Below are positions 27,632 to 35,915 of a stretch of DNA of 64,000 nucleotides, one piece after another. Source of the stretch: Sphingobacterium multivorum (GTDB lineage Bacteria > Bacteroidota > Bacteroidia > Sphingobacteriales > Sphingobacteriaceae); the NCBI RefSeq assembly GCF_900457465.1, contig NZ_UAUU01000009.1, forward strand, positions 62,001 to 126,000, written 5' to 3'. The position numbers were made by a program, and so were the translations under genes. Each line of letters starts with the position of its first letter. Positions within the stretch are counted from its first letter, which is position 1. A model generated the notes under the pieces. That model was not told the DNA's origin and did no database searches. It saw only the letters and a program-made list of their open reading frames with translations.

Positions 27632-28354
27632 ATGAAATCATTTTTTTTATTGACTGTAATCGGTCTTTTCTTTATTTCTTGCAAAAAAGATCAACCTGAA
27701 ATTAAGCCTGATAACAATACAAAAGAACAACTGATGTTGAGCGACAGTATTTCATATACAATTAACGGCGTAAAATATACTTGTAATGATCGATTTGCTA
27801 CTGGTTTCAGTAATAGGCAAATTAACATCAAACCCTATAATCAGGAATTGCCCAATAGACAACTTGCCTATCGCACTAGTGACACCTGGTGGTATGGCGA
27901 AAAAGATTCTTTGCTCGTTGAATATAATTATGCATTTTCAGGTGAAGCGCTTGTGAGGATTGGTTTTACTAAAAAATACAATATTGCGAAATTGCAAAAA
28001 GGATCAACAGTGTATCAACCTATCAATGGATTTCAATTAACAACAGGACCGCAACAATTTATGACGGATTATGAGCGTGAAAATAAAACTTCAGGTGTAT
28101 TTTTAAGTATTTCTCTCCCAAAGAGGGAATCGATATCTTCGTATATTCCAGATCGATCCATGACAAAACCGGTCCAATTGAATAACAATATCCAGGATGA
28201 CGCTACGTTTACGATTTTAAAATTTGAAGAGCTCGACGGAGGATTGTATTTACTGGAAGCCGAGTTTGAACTCAACGGATATACGGAAAAGAATAAAAAA
28301 TACCGCGTAAAAGATGGTTTTGTTCGATTAGTTAGCCAATTTAAACGCTTTTAA
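27632..28354 (+). CDS. Predicted lipoprotein of unknown family
   Basis: This 240-residue protein starts with a lipoprotein signal, FFLLTVIGLFFISCKKDQPE, giving a lipid Cys near residue 17. The mature part includes SISYTINGVKYTCND near residue 45 and a later EFELNGYTEKNKKYRVKDGF. This fits a secreted beta-sandwich, but I cannot name the family. It follows the 26699 lipoprotein after 102 bases and is followed by a hairpin. It may be co-expressed with its neighbour. Nothing in the sequence indicates a specific job. Confidence 0.75.
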   Translation: MKSFFLLTVIGLFFISCKKDQPEIKPDNNTKEQLMLSDSISYTINGVKYTCNDRFATGFSNRQINIKPYNQELPNRQLAYRTSDTWWYGEKDSLLVEYNYAFSGEALVRIGFTKKYNIAKLQKGSTVYQPINGFQLTTGPQQFMTDYERENKTSGVFLSISLPKRESISSYIPDRSMTKPVQLNNNIQDDATFTILKFEELDGGLYLLEAEFELNGYTEKNKKYRVKDGFVRLVSQFKRF

Positions 28355-28363
28355 TGTAGAAGA

Positions 28364-28416
28364 ATCTGCGTCAACTCGTGTTGCCTGGTAAAACAATGCT
28401 AGTTGATGCAGATTTT
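28364..28416 (+). terminator. Long-loop hairpin after the lipoprotein gene
   Basis: ATCTGCGTCAACT at 28364-28376 pairs with AGTTGATGCAGAT at 28401-28413 (12 of 13 pairs), followed by TTTC. The loop is 24 bases. It lies just after the lipoprotein stop and just before the DUF255 start at 28432, so it is a candidate terminator or leader structure. Confidence 0.4.
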
Positions 28417-28431
28417 CACTACCTTCGTCTT

Positions 28432-30432
28432 ATGGCGAATCAATTGCAATTTGAAAATTCACCCTACCTTAAACAGCACGCACACAATCCAGTAGATTGG
28501 ATGCCCTGGGGACCGGAAGCTTTAAAAAAGGCAAAAGACGAAAATAAACTGATCATTGTAAGCATTGGCTACTCTGCTTGCCATTGGTGCCATGTGATGG
28601 AGCGTGAAAGTTTTGAAAACTCAGCCATCGCCCAAACCATGAATACGTTTTTCGTATCGGTCAAAATCGACCGTGAAGAACGCCCCGATATTGATCAAGT
28701 GTATATGCTTGCTGTGCAACTGATGACCAATGCAGGGGGCTGGCCATTGAATTGTATCTGTCTGCCCGATGGGAGACCTATTTACGGTGGTACTTATTTC
28801 AAACCGCACGACTGGCAAAATATCTTATTGCAAATTGCACAAATGTGGGCGGAGAAACCCGAAGTTGCATTTGACTATGCCGAAAAGCTGAACAATGGTA
28901 TTCAACGGGCCGAGAAACTTCCCATTCACCCTATTCCAGAGCAATACACAATCGAGGACTTAAATGAAATTGTTGCCACTTGGACCGAGATGTTCGATAA
29001 AAAAGAAGGTGGTTATCAAAAAGCACCGAAATTTCCGCTACCAAACAATTGGTTATTTTTGCTAAAATATGGCGTGCTGGCCAACGATCGAGAGATTGTA
29101 GATCATGTTCATTTTACGTTGAAAAAGATCGGATCAGGAGGTATATACGACCAGATCGGTGGTGGCTTTGCGCGCTATTCTGTCGATCATTATTGGCATA
29201 TTCCTCATTTCGAAAAAATGCTCTACGACAACGGACAGCTACTGTCCCTTTATGCCGAAGCCTATCAACAAAGTCAAGATCCGTTCTATAAGCGGATTAT
29301 CGAGGAAACGATAGACTGGGCCGAACAGGAGATGCTAGCACCAAACCATGGTTTCTATAGCGCATTAGATGCAGATAGTGAAGGTATTGAAGGGAAATAC
29401 TATTCCTTCTCTAAAGTTGAATTTAACGAGGTACTGGGGAACGATGCCACCCTGCTCGGGCAATATTTTAACATCACCGAAGCTGGCAACTGGACGGAAG
29501 AGAAAACTAACATCCCAATTTGCGCCATTAATGCAGACCAGTTAGCCGTAAAGGTCAATATGTCAGCTGACGAATGGGCAGATTTTCTAAAAATTTCAAA
29601 GAAAAAATTATACAACTATCGTGAACAACGGATCCGTCCGGGACTCGACAATAAGCAGCTGACCACCTGGAATGCTTTATTTCTAAAAGGACTAATAGAT
29701 GCTTATCACAGTCTTGGGAACAGCCATTTTCTCGAACTCGCTTTAAACAATGCCCAGTTTATCTGTACACACCTTATTCAAGACGACCTCCAGTTATTGC
29801 ACCAACCAAAAGATAACAACAGAGCGATCGCAGGCTTCCTGGATGACTATGCATTCACTATTGAAGCCTTTATAGCCTTATATGAAGCGACATTTGACCT
29901 CAATTGGCTCACAAAAGCAAGACAGCTTGCCGATGAGGCCATTGCATTGTTTTACGATGGATCAAAAAAAACATTCTACTATACGTCGACAGCGGCGGAG
30001 GAACTTATCGCACGGAAAAGCGAAATTATGGATAACGTAATCCCGTCCTCTTCCTCGACAATGGTTCGCCAATTGAAACGATTAGGTTTACTTTTTGACG
30101 ATGAAAATTACATCGCCATTACAGACCAATTGCTAGCGAATGTATTCCCCCAAATCAAGACTTATGGTTCGGCCTATTCAAATTGGGCAATATTATTGCT
30201 AGAAGAAATATATGGAATCAATGAAATTGCATTGACGGGGGATAAAGCGATGGCTTTCAAAAATGAACTCGGCAAATATTATATTCCTAACAAAATTGTT
30301 CTTGGCGGTACGGAAGAAAATCTTCCATTGCTAGAACATAGAGTCGGAAAGGAGACAAAAGCATATCTTTGTAAAAACAGGACCTGCAGTCTACCACAGG
30401 ATTCCATAGAAGCGTTAATAAATTATATTTAA
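28432..30432 (+). CDS. Thioredoxin-fold DUF255 protein (YyaL/SSP411 family)
   Basis: This 666-residue protein has the layout of the YyaL/SSP411 (DUF255) family: an N-terminal thioredoxin-like domain and a large helical (alpha/alpha)6-barrel. The start [20 protein letters not shown] and the C-x-x-C site in [14 protein letters not shown] near residue 45 are diagnostic. The barrel shows [17 protein letters not shown] with [12 protein letters not shown], and [13 protein letters not shown]. The role is unknown in bacteria, although a redox or sugar-related function has been proposed from the fold. The ATG at 28432 is preferred over an upstream GTG because the family begins with this sequence. Confidence 0.9.
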   Translation: MANQLQFENSPYLKQHAHNPVDWMPWGPEALKKAKDENKLIIVSIGYSACHWCHVMERESFENSAIAQTMNTFFVSVKIDREERPDIDQVYMLAVQLMTNAGGWPLNCICLPDGRPIYGGTYFKPHDWQNILLQIAQMWAEKPEVAFDYAEKLNNGIQRAEKLPIHPIPEQYTIEDLNEIVATWTEMFDKKEGGYQKAPKFPLPNNWLFLLKYGVLANDREIVDHVHFTLKKIGSGGIYDQIGGGFARYSVDHYWHIPHFEKMLYDNGQLLSLYAEAYQQSQDPFYKRIIEETIDWAEQEMLAPNHGFYSALDADSEGIEGKYYSFSKVEFNEVLGNDATLLGQYFNITEAGNWTEEKTNIPICAINADQLAVKVNMSADEWADFLKISKKKLYNYREQRIRPGLDNKQLTTWNALFLKGLIDAYHSLGNSHFLELALNNAQFICTHLIQDDLQLLHQPKDNNRAIAGFLDDYAFTIEAFIALYEATFDLNWLTKARQLADEAIALFYDGSKKTFYYTSTAAEELIARKSEIMDNVIPSSSSTMVRQLKRLGLLFDDENYIAITDQLLANVFPQIKTYGSAYSNWAILLLEEIYGINEIALTGDKAMAFKNELGKYYIPNKIVLGGTEENLPLLEHRVGKETKAYLCKNRTCSLPQDSIEALINYI

Positions 30433-30468
30433 TAAACGGTAGCCTCGGCTTCCAAAAATCAAAATCAG

Positions 30469-30966
30469 ATGGCTATAAAAGCAAACGACGTCGTAGCATT
30501 GACGTACAGACTTCACACAGTAGAAAACGGTGAAAAAGTTTTCGTTGAAGAAACAACTGCAGAACAACCTTTAGATTTCTTATATGGTGTAGGTATGATG
30601 TTACCTAAATTTGAAGAAAACATCGCAGACTTAAACGTTGGTGATAAGATTTCATTTGAATTGGCACCGGATGATGCTTACGGTCAAAAAGACGACAGAG
30701 CATTCGCACAATTGCCAGTAGATATGTTCAAAGAAACAGGTTTACCTCCAGTAGGAGAAGTATTGCCTTTACAAGACAATCAAGGAAACCAATTCCGCGC
30801 TGTCGTAGCTGAGGTTACTCCAGAAGTAGTTGTTGCTGACTTAAACCACCCAATGGCTGGTAAAACATTAAATTTCGATATTGAAATCTTAACTGTACGT
30901 CCTGCTACTGAAGAAGAGTTGTCTCACGGACACTCGCATGGTGTAGACGGTACGCAAGGTCACTAA
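30469..30966 (+). CDS. slyD: FKBP-type peptidyl-prolyl isomerase, SlyD-like
   Basis: This 165-residue protein is a SlyD-type FKBP with an inserted chaperone flap. The isomerase core begins DVVALTYRLHT and contains PLDFLYGVGMMLPKFEENIA, with AYGQKDDRAF leading into the insert-in-flap region. It ends in a short His-rich tail (HGHSHGVDGTQGH), a reduced form of the SlyD metal-binding tail. SlyD assists protein folding and, in enterobacteria, nickel delivery. The first 160 codons are strongly biased toward simple, frequent codons, which suggests high expression. A strong terminator follows directly. Confidence 0.93.
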   Translation: MAIKANDVVALTYRLHTVENGEKVFVEETTAEQPLDFLYGVGMMLPKFEENIADLNVGDKISFELAPDDAYGQKDDRAFAQLPVDMFKETGLPPVGEVLPLQDNQGNQFRAVVAEVTPEVVVADLNHPMAGKTLNFDIEILTVRPATEEELSHGHSHGVDGTQGH

Positions 30967-30983
30967 TCCTGACTCAAGATACT

Positions 30984-31027
30984 AAAAAACAAAGCCGGAT
31001 GTCAGATGACACCCGGCTTTGTTTTTT
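30984..31027 (+). terminator. Intrinsic terminator after slyD
   Basis: A G/C-rich stem, AAAACAAAGCCGG and its complement CCGGCTTTGTTTTTT, with an inner TGTC/GACA pairing, spans 30984-31027 and ends in a T-run. The A-run on the left would make it usable from both strands. It ends 43 bases before the SMUG2-like start. Confidence 0.88.
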
Positions 31028-31069
31028 GCTTATTTAAAAAACCGTATCTTGTTTTTAAACACACGAACG

Positions 31070-31759
31070 ATGCTAACATTTGCGGAAAAAGTAGTTTTAT
31101 TCAATAAACATCTTCATTATCAGGGAAGTCTTCCCCCAGCATTCAATGTAATTAACCCCTACCTTGACAACCCCGAAACATTGGTCGTGATGGAACAGTT
31201 CTACCACAAATATTACAATGATAACCTAACAAGAAAATTCATTATTGGTATTAATCCGAGCAGACACGGGGCAGGTGTAACGGGAGTTCCTTTTACGGAT
31301 ACCAAAAGACTAGCTAGCGCATGTGGCATACAAATGCATTCTGCATATACCCATGAAATATCTTCGGTGTTCATGTACGATATGATCGAAGCCTATGGTG
31401 GCCCCGATATTTTCTACAAACAATTTTATATCAATTCACCCTTTCCCCTGGCGATTGTCCGAGAAACGAAACCCAACAATTGGATCAATGCAAACTACTA
31501 TGATGATAAAACACTTTTCGACATGGTCAGCCCTTTTATGCTTGATTCATTGAAACAACACATCGCTATGGGCTTAGCGACGGAGGAGGTCTTTGTGCTC
31601 GGAAAGAAAAATGCAACCTTTCTCGCTAAGATCAACAAAGAAGAAAAGTTGTTTGGAAAAATGACCGTCCTAGACCACCCACGCTATATACAACAATATA
31701 AATCCAAAGACAAACTGCACTACATCGATAATTACATCAGCGTGCTGAGCACAGAATAG
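31070..31759 (+). CDS. SMUG2-like uracil-DNA glycosylase (DUF4918)
   Basis: This 229-residue protein fits the DUF4918/SMUG2 branch of the uracil-DNA glycosylase superfamily, described from Pedobacter. Motif 1 is IIGINPSRHGAGVTGVPFTD near residue 65, corresponding to the catalytic loop. Motif 2 is LDHPRYIQQY near residue 205, the DNA-intercalating loop with its His-Pro pair. The enzyme would remove uracil, and perhaps other deaminated bases, from DNA to start base excision repair. The ATG at 31070 is chosen because the upstream in-frame TTG lies within the slyD terminator. It is a single-gene unit. Confidence 0.85.
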   Translation: MLTFAEKVVLFNKHLHYQGSLPPAFNVINPYLDNPETLVVMEQFYHKYYNDNLTRKFIIGINPSRHGAGVTGVPFTDTKRLASACGIQMHSAYTHEISSVFMYDMIEAYGGPDIFYKQFYINSPFPLAIVRETKPNNWINANYYDDKTLFDMVSPFMLDSLKQHIAMGLATEEVFVLGKKNATFLAKINKEEKLFGKMTVLDHPRYIQQYKSKDKLHYIDNYISVLSTE

Positions 31760-32286
31760 GTTATCACACATGTAAACTCTAAACAAAAATTTAGAAAAGC
31801 ATAAAATAATTTGTATCTATATTCCGAACAAATTGAATATTATAATATACGTTTTGAAAATTAAAAGATATATATGCATATATTAACAGAACGAAGTCCG
31901 AGTTAACCAACCGATTTGACCATCCGTTTGAGTCACTTCGAATCAATTTCCGCCCTTATTCGTACCAGGAAGCAGATAGATGCATGCCCCGACCATACTG
32001 TTACCTCCTCATTTCCGGGTTTGACTCGGACTCACCACGGACTCATGCTGCTTGCAGTATGCTGGCAATCCGACGCTATGACGAATGTTTTCCAAAGAAG
32101 ATTGGAATGAATTCCAAATCAAACATATCATTCCGTAGCAAATGAAATACGTTTTCATTATGAGTTTAATAATTGGCCTTTGACAGCGATTGCCATATTT
32201 AAAATCAGAGGCAAAGCCCAATTTTAAATCTATTAAAAACAAACAACTATTTGTTTTTCAGTAATTTAAATACATATATTTACAAT
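31760..32286 (+). other. Non-coding gap with a spaced inverted repeat
   Basis: This 527-base gap lies upstream of the DUF6266-like gene. Its middle part is less AT-rich than its edges. AGTCCGAGT at 31895-31903 has a perfect inverted copy, ACTCGGACT, at 32024-32032, 120 bases away. Short open frames across it have no protein-like composition. A structured RNA or the remnant of a lost gene are possibilities that I cannot separate. Confidence 0.4.
32250..32282 (+). promoter_or_regulatory. Bacteroidota-type promoter candidate
   Basis: TTTG at 32250-32253 and TATATTTA at 32275-32282 (seven of eight to TAnnTTTG) are separated by 21 bases, as in the Bacteroidota primary sigma consensus. The -7 box ends four bases before the ATG at 32287, so transcription would begin at or near the start codon. 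The transcript may be leaderless. Confidence 0.4.
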
Positions 32287-33021
32287 ATGGCAACGATAGA
32301 AAATGGAAATCTGAAAGGCTTAGTTGGGAACGTGGTCTTTCGACAATCGAATGAAAAAACAATTGTCCAGACGAAAGTAGGACGGAAACCAAAACAAACC
32401 AAAGGGACAAAAGCCGCCTCCGTAAGCTTTGGAGTGAGCAGTGCGATTGGCGCTTACATACGACGGACGATGGCAGAAGTACACATGGGTTTTTATGATA
32501 GCAATATGCACAATCGCTTAGTAACTCAGTTGCAGCGAGTGAACGGCCCTAGCGGACATATATCCAAAGAAAAATCTATACGCAGCAATAAGATAAACCG
32601 TTTGGTCAATTTTCAATTCAATGAAAAATGTCATATGCAGGACTTTATGCATTTCGATCCACAGATCCAATTATTGGACAATAAGCAACTTACAATCCAG
32701 TTTCCAAAATTTGATAAACAAAAGGACATACGGCAGCCAAAAAATTGCGACCTGCTCATCTTTAACCTCTTTATTGTCATGCTCAACTTTGAGCAGCAAC
32801 AATATATTCATATCCATAGCCCCCAGATCCCCATCAACCTGCATACGGGACCCAAAATGGTTGAATTAGAACAGCTATCATTTGATGTAAACTATAAAGA
32901 TGCAACAACCGTACTTGTTGGTATGAACATCGAATATTATGGATTTCATCGCCATAAACATCTGTTATTAAATAATAAAAGCTTTCATCCAGCTGCAATA
33001 GTCGGTGCGTTTATTAATTAA
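32287..33021 (+). CDS. Hypothetical protein, DUF6266-like N-terminus
   Basis: This 244-residue protein starts ATIENGNLKGLVGNVVFRQS, followed by TIVQTKVGRKPKQTKGTKAA. It resembles the N-terminus of small DUF6266-type proteins common in Sphingobacteriaceae, which begin with a similar G-x-x-G-x-V-G-x-V pattern. The rest is not recognised. It contains a basic segment (HISKEKSIRSNKINRLVNFQ) and a beta-rich C-terminal half. No signal peptide or membrane helix is visible. It stands alone between two long non-coding gaps. The function is unknown, and assignment to DUF6266 rests only on the first 60 residues. Confidence 0.7.
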   Translation: MATIENGNLKGLVGNVVFRQSNEKTIVQTKVGRKPKQTKGTKAASVSFGVSSAIGAYIRRTMAEVHMGFYDSNMHNRLVTQLQRVNGPSGHISKEKSIRSNKINRLVNFQFNEKCHMQDFMHFDPQIQLLDNKQLTIQFPKFDKQKDIRQPKNCDLLIFNLFIVMLNFEQQQYIHIHSPQIPINLHTGPKMVELEQLSFDVNYKDATTVLVGMNIEYYGFHRHKHLLLNNKSFHPAAIVGAFIN

Positions 33022-33328
33022 GATATGCAACTCTCAAAAGCTAATGTTATCACAATGCCTAATAAAATCGATTGGATTTAACAGCATTACTCATGGACGA
33101 AAATAGATCGTTTTTTTTCGCAACAGGCCTTTTCTTACCACTAGGTAACAAAATTTCCCTTAGATTCGTACTCTTCCAATTCCCTAAATGTAAGCTTTTT
33201 AACCTGTGTAAGCTTTGTATCACTCTGCTTAGCAATGAATCTGTGGCATCGTCATGTAGTTATTTCTTTCGTCATGTATGTTGATCCTTTTGATTAACTC
33301 TTTCCGATGCTATTATATAAGACAACCG
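33022..33328 (+). other. Non-coding gap
   Basis: Between the DUF6266-like gene and the convergent MnmD gene there are 307 bases. I see no gene with protein-like composition, no strong hairpin and no repeat in it. Confidence 0.5.
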
Positions 33329-33994
33329 CTACAACTTTGTCGCACGCAGCATTTCCCGCTTGCCTGGTGCTCCGGGAGCCTTTTCTATCGAAAATCCCAA
33401 TGCTTTCATACTGCGTTTGAGGTTCCCGGTAATCGCATAAGTCACAAAAACACCACCCGGTTTAACAAACTGTGCAATATGCCCCAAGGCAGCATCATTC
33501 CACATCTCAGGCTGATGCACAGCAGCAAAGGCATCAAAATAAACGACGTCAAATAAGCGGTCCGATTGAAAATTCATCAACAGGGTATGATCAATATGAA
33601 GTTTTAATTGTTCGTTAATCTGCACGTTTCCCGTCAAAGCCAGCTCGTATGCATTCAAATAACTTGTCCAAACAGTTGGGTGTACCGTCGCATCATAGCC
33701 CGTTGCAGCAATAGTAGACAAAGGCAGGGGAAATCCTTCAATTCCGACGTATTCCACCTGAAAAGATTTATCCCTAAGAAAGTCGGCTGTTTGTAGAAAA
33801 TTCAAACCGGTACCAAAGCCAACCTCCAAGATACCAACGTCGGCGGCTCCTGTCGTTTGTACATAGTGGTCAAGCCCTGTTTTTATAAAAACATGCCTAC
33901 TTTCCTGTACCGCACCGTGTTTCGAATGATAACATTCTCCTATTTCAGCATTAAACAAAGTTTTCGAACCATCTCCTGTCGTTACAAATTCCAT
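33329..33994 (-). CDS. mnmD: tRNA 5-methylaminomethyl-2-thiouridine methyltransferase MnmD
   Basis: This 221-residue SAM-dependent methyltransferase corresponds to the MnmD half of E. coli MnmC. It would methylate nm5s2U34 in tRNA to give mnm5s2U. The family start FVTTGDGSKTLFNAEIGECY is followed by a SAM site, ILEVGFGTGLNFLQT, near residue 55, and a conserved VVYFDAFAAVHQPEMWN near residue 145 that resembles the catalytic loop. The C-terminus (KRSMKALGFSIEKAPGAPGK) also matches. The FAD oxidase half (MnmC C-terminal domain) is absent, as in most Bacteroidota. Confidence 0.93.
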   Translation of the reverse strand: MEFVTTGDGSKTLFNAEIGECYHSKHGAVQESRHVFIKTGLDHYVQTTGAADVGILEVGFGTGLNFLQTADFLRDKSFQVEYVGIEGFPLPLSTIAATGYDATVHPTVWTSYLNAYELALTGNVQINEQLKLHIDHTLLMNFQSDRLFDVVYFDAFAAVHQPEMWNDAALGHIAQFVKPGGVFVTYAITGNLKRSMKALGFSIEKAPGAPGKREMLRATKL

Positions 33995-34567
33995 TTTTAT
34001 ACAAATACGTTAAGTTCTAATTTTTACACATGGAGTCCAAACAAAGAAACGACGCCAAAACGAATGGCCTACTCCCTGCCCATGATGCATATCATTGCTA
34101 CTGTCCAAAGATAAAAAAGCCAATGCCCGTATCAAAATCCTCACGGTTTTAGCAAGCCCGACCATCGATCAGCGTAGACTAAAGGTGATGTCAACCAATT
34201 GACCAATACATCGACTTCCAAATGAAAAAGCATATCAATACCGAGCGTATAGTAGGCATGGGTACCGCTATAAAAAAATGCTTTCAATAAAAAAAGTCCA
34301 GTCGACAAAAGCGGATTTTTTCAGTAAGAAAAAACAAAAATGAACAAACACGCATAAATTCAGCTTGTTTTAATAGACCTATTCGAGAAAAACAGTATTT
34401 TAGCAATCTAAATAAGAAACATTCACAAAACCTAATGGAATATCCAAACCTAACAAGCGCAAGCAATACAACAGCATTGGATATTCTCCATATGACCAAA
34501 TTACAAAAACAATATAAGCAGTTCTTCCATGCGAATGAACTCCTTCTAAATAACTAATCATACACCT
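33995..34567 (+). other. Long non-coding gap with a candidate small ORF
   Basis: This 573-base gap divides the MnmD gene from the transporter gene. Part of it (about 34160-34280, minus strand) translates without a stop as HAYYTLGIDMLFHLEVDVLV and on, which is protein-like but lacks a start, so a decayed gene is possible. The last 130 bases hold a 40-codon frame and an inverted repeat, described separately. Confidence 0.4.
34435..34557 (+). CDS. Candidate 40-residue small ORF with an internal inverted repeat
   Basis: A 40-codon frame begins MEYPNLTSASNTTALDILHM and ends in a lysine, glutamine and leucine rich tail, 10 bases before the transporter gene. It contains the perfect inverted repeat GAATATCCAA (34438-34447) and TTGGATATTC (34477-34486). 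It could be a leader peptide or chance. There is no family match and no obvious ribosome site, so confidence is low. Confidence 0.2.
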   Translation: MEYPNLTSASNTTALDILHMTKLQKQYKQFFHANELLLNN

Positions 34568-35818
34568 ATGAAATACGCTACAAAAACTTTTGTGCAGAAC
34601 TACGGCAGTATCTTACTTCTACTCCTTGGGATCAGTATTGGAAGTTTGATCGGCATTTTTTTTCCTTCTATCGTCAACAATCTTAAACCGATCGGCGACA
34701 TTTTCCTAAACCTGCTCTTTGTTAGCGTCATACCCTTGGTATTTTTTGCCATATCCTCATCTGTTGCTAATATCGATGGCGACAGTGTACTAGGAAGAAT
34801 CATCGGCATGATGTCGTTCGTATTTGTACTGGGTATTGTCGTCGCCGGACTATCAAGCATCTGCTTCCTTTACATTTTCCCGGTAGATGCTCCACTTCCT
34901 ATCGAACAAGCAACTCAGATCGTGGAAACGGTTGCCCATGATTCTTGGGGTGAAAAAATGGTCCGCTTTTTAACTGTTAGCGAATTTTCAAGTTTATTAT
35001 CACGACAAAATATGCTGGCCTTTGTCATCTTTTCATTCCTCGTTGGCATTGCTACACGCAAGTCTGGAACATCTGCAGAGACTTTCCGCAAATTTATAAA
35101 CGCAGGCAATGTAGTGATGGGAAATCTGCTCGTGATGGTCATGAACCTCGCTCCCATTGGTTTGGGAGCATATTTTGCCTATCAGGTTGGAACATTAGGC
35201 CCTCAGCTCTTCGGTTTTTATGCCAAACCTATCGGGCTATATTACTTTTTCGGAATCTTCTATTTTTTCACGGTTTTCAGTTTATTCGCTTTTTTAGCAT
35301 TCGGGCTTAAGGGGGTCAAACGCTATTGGCAAAACAACATATTACCTTCCTTAACTGCATTGAGCAGCTGCAGCAGCCTTGCCACCATGCCAGCTAACTT
35401 ACTTGCGGCCAAACAAATTGGAATCCCCGACAGCGTCGCTAGTGTCGTCATTCCCCTAGGCACGACATTGCACAAGCATGGTTCTGCAATCGCCTGTATC
35501 TTTAAAATTTATGTTGCGCTTTTATTAAGTGGAAAGGATTTTTTTGATCCGTCGAACCTGATTATGGCGGTAGGAATTACCTTATTGGTCAGTATTGTGG
35601 CCGGTGGCATTCCTAATGGTGGCTATATCGGAGAAATGCTGATTATATCGGTTTATCAGATGCCAACCGAGGTAATCCCTTCCATTATGATTATCGCAAC
35701 CTTGGTCGATCCCCTCGCAACAATGCTCAATGCTACTGGAGACACCGTAGCCGCTATGCTCACCAGCAGATTGATCGGGCAAAAACTGGCCGATCCTATT
35801 CCCGAAAATCCAGGCTAA
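34568..35818 (+). CDS. Dicarboxylate/amino acid:cation symporter (DAACS family)
   Basis: This 416-residue membrane transporter has the GltP/GltPh fold, with six N-terminal helices and then the HP1, TM7, HP2 and TM8 core. HP1 contains SSCSSLATMPAN. TM7 reads PLGTTLHKHGSAI where GltPh has the sodium-binding NMDG motif, so two of the four residues differ. TM8 reads VDPLATMLNATGD. Aligned to GltPh, the substrate amino-group aspartate (D394) and D405 are kept, while the side-chain carboxylate ligand R397 is replaced by Ala. The transporter therefore probably carries a neutral or small substrate and may not couple to sodium in the usual way. These residue assignments come from my own alignment. Confidence 0.88.
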   Translation: MKYATKTFVQNYGSILLLLLGISIGSLIGIFFPSIVNNLKPIGDIFLNLLFVSVIPLVFFAISSSVANIDGDSVLGRIIGMMSFVFVLGIVVAGLSSICFLYIFPVDAPLPIEQATQIVETVAHDSWGEKMVRFLTVSEFSSLLSRQNMLAFVIFSFLVGIATRKSGTSAETFRKFINAGNVVMGNLLVMVMNLAPIGLGAYFAYQVGTLGPQLFGFYAKPIGLYYFFGIFYFFTVFSLFAFLAFGLKGVKRYWQNNILPSLTALSSCSSLATMPANLLAAKQIGIPDSVASVVIPLGTTLHKHGSAIACIFKIYVALLLSGKDFFDPSNLIMAVGITLLVSIVAGGIPNGGYIGEMLIISVYQMPTEVIPSIMIIATLVDPLATMLNATGDTVAAMLTSRLIGQKLADPIPENPG

Positions 35819-35915
35819 ACAGGCTACAAACGGCAAGCATTTCAAGGATAGCGGATCAACGGAGACTCTACCAATGCGCAGCGGATCAATATGGGTCATA
35901 TCTATGGCTGGCAGA

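Noticed and set aside
31895..32032. Possible tRNA or other structured RNA in the 31760-32286 gap
   Set aside because: TTCGAATC occurs, but no cloverleaf with acceptor stem and anticodon arm could be formed, so no RNA gene is called.
31916..32110. Open frame of 64 codons in the gap upstream of the DUF6266-like gene
   Set aside because: There is no start context and no protein-like composition. I treat the region as non-coding.
34284..34499. Reverse open frame of 71 codons upstream of the transporter
   Set aside because: Rich in Phe, Cys and Arg because of T-rich reverse sequence. There is no homology and no start signal.
35850..35888. Direct repeat AGCGGATCAA at 35850 and 35879
   Set aside because: Only ten bases in two copies in a short convergent gap. 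This is likely chance and has no link to a mobile element.
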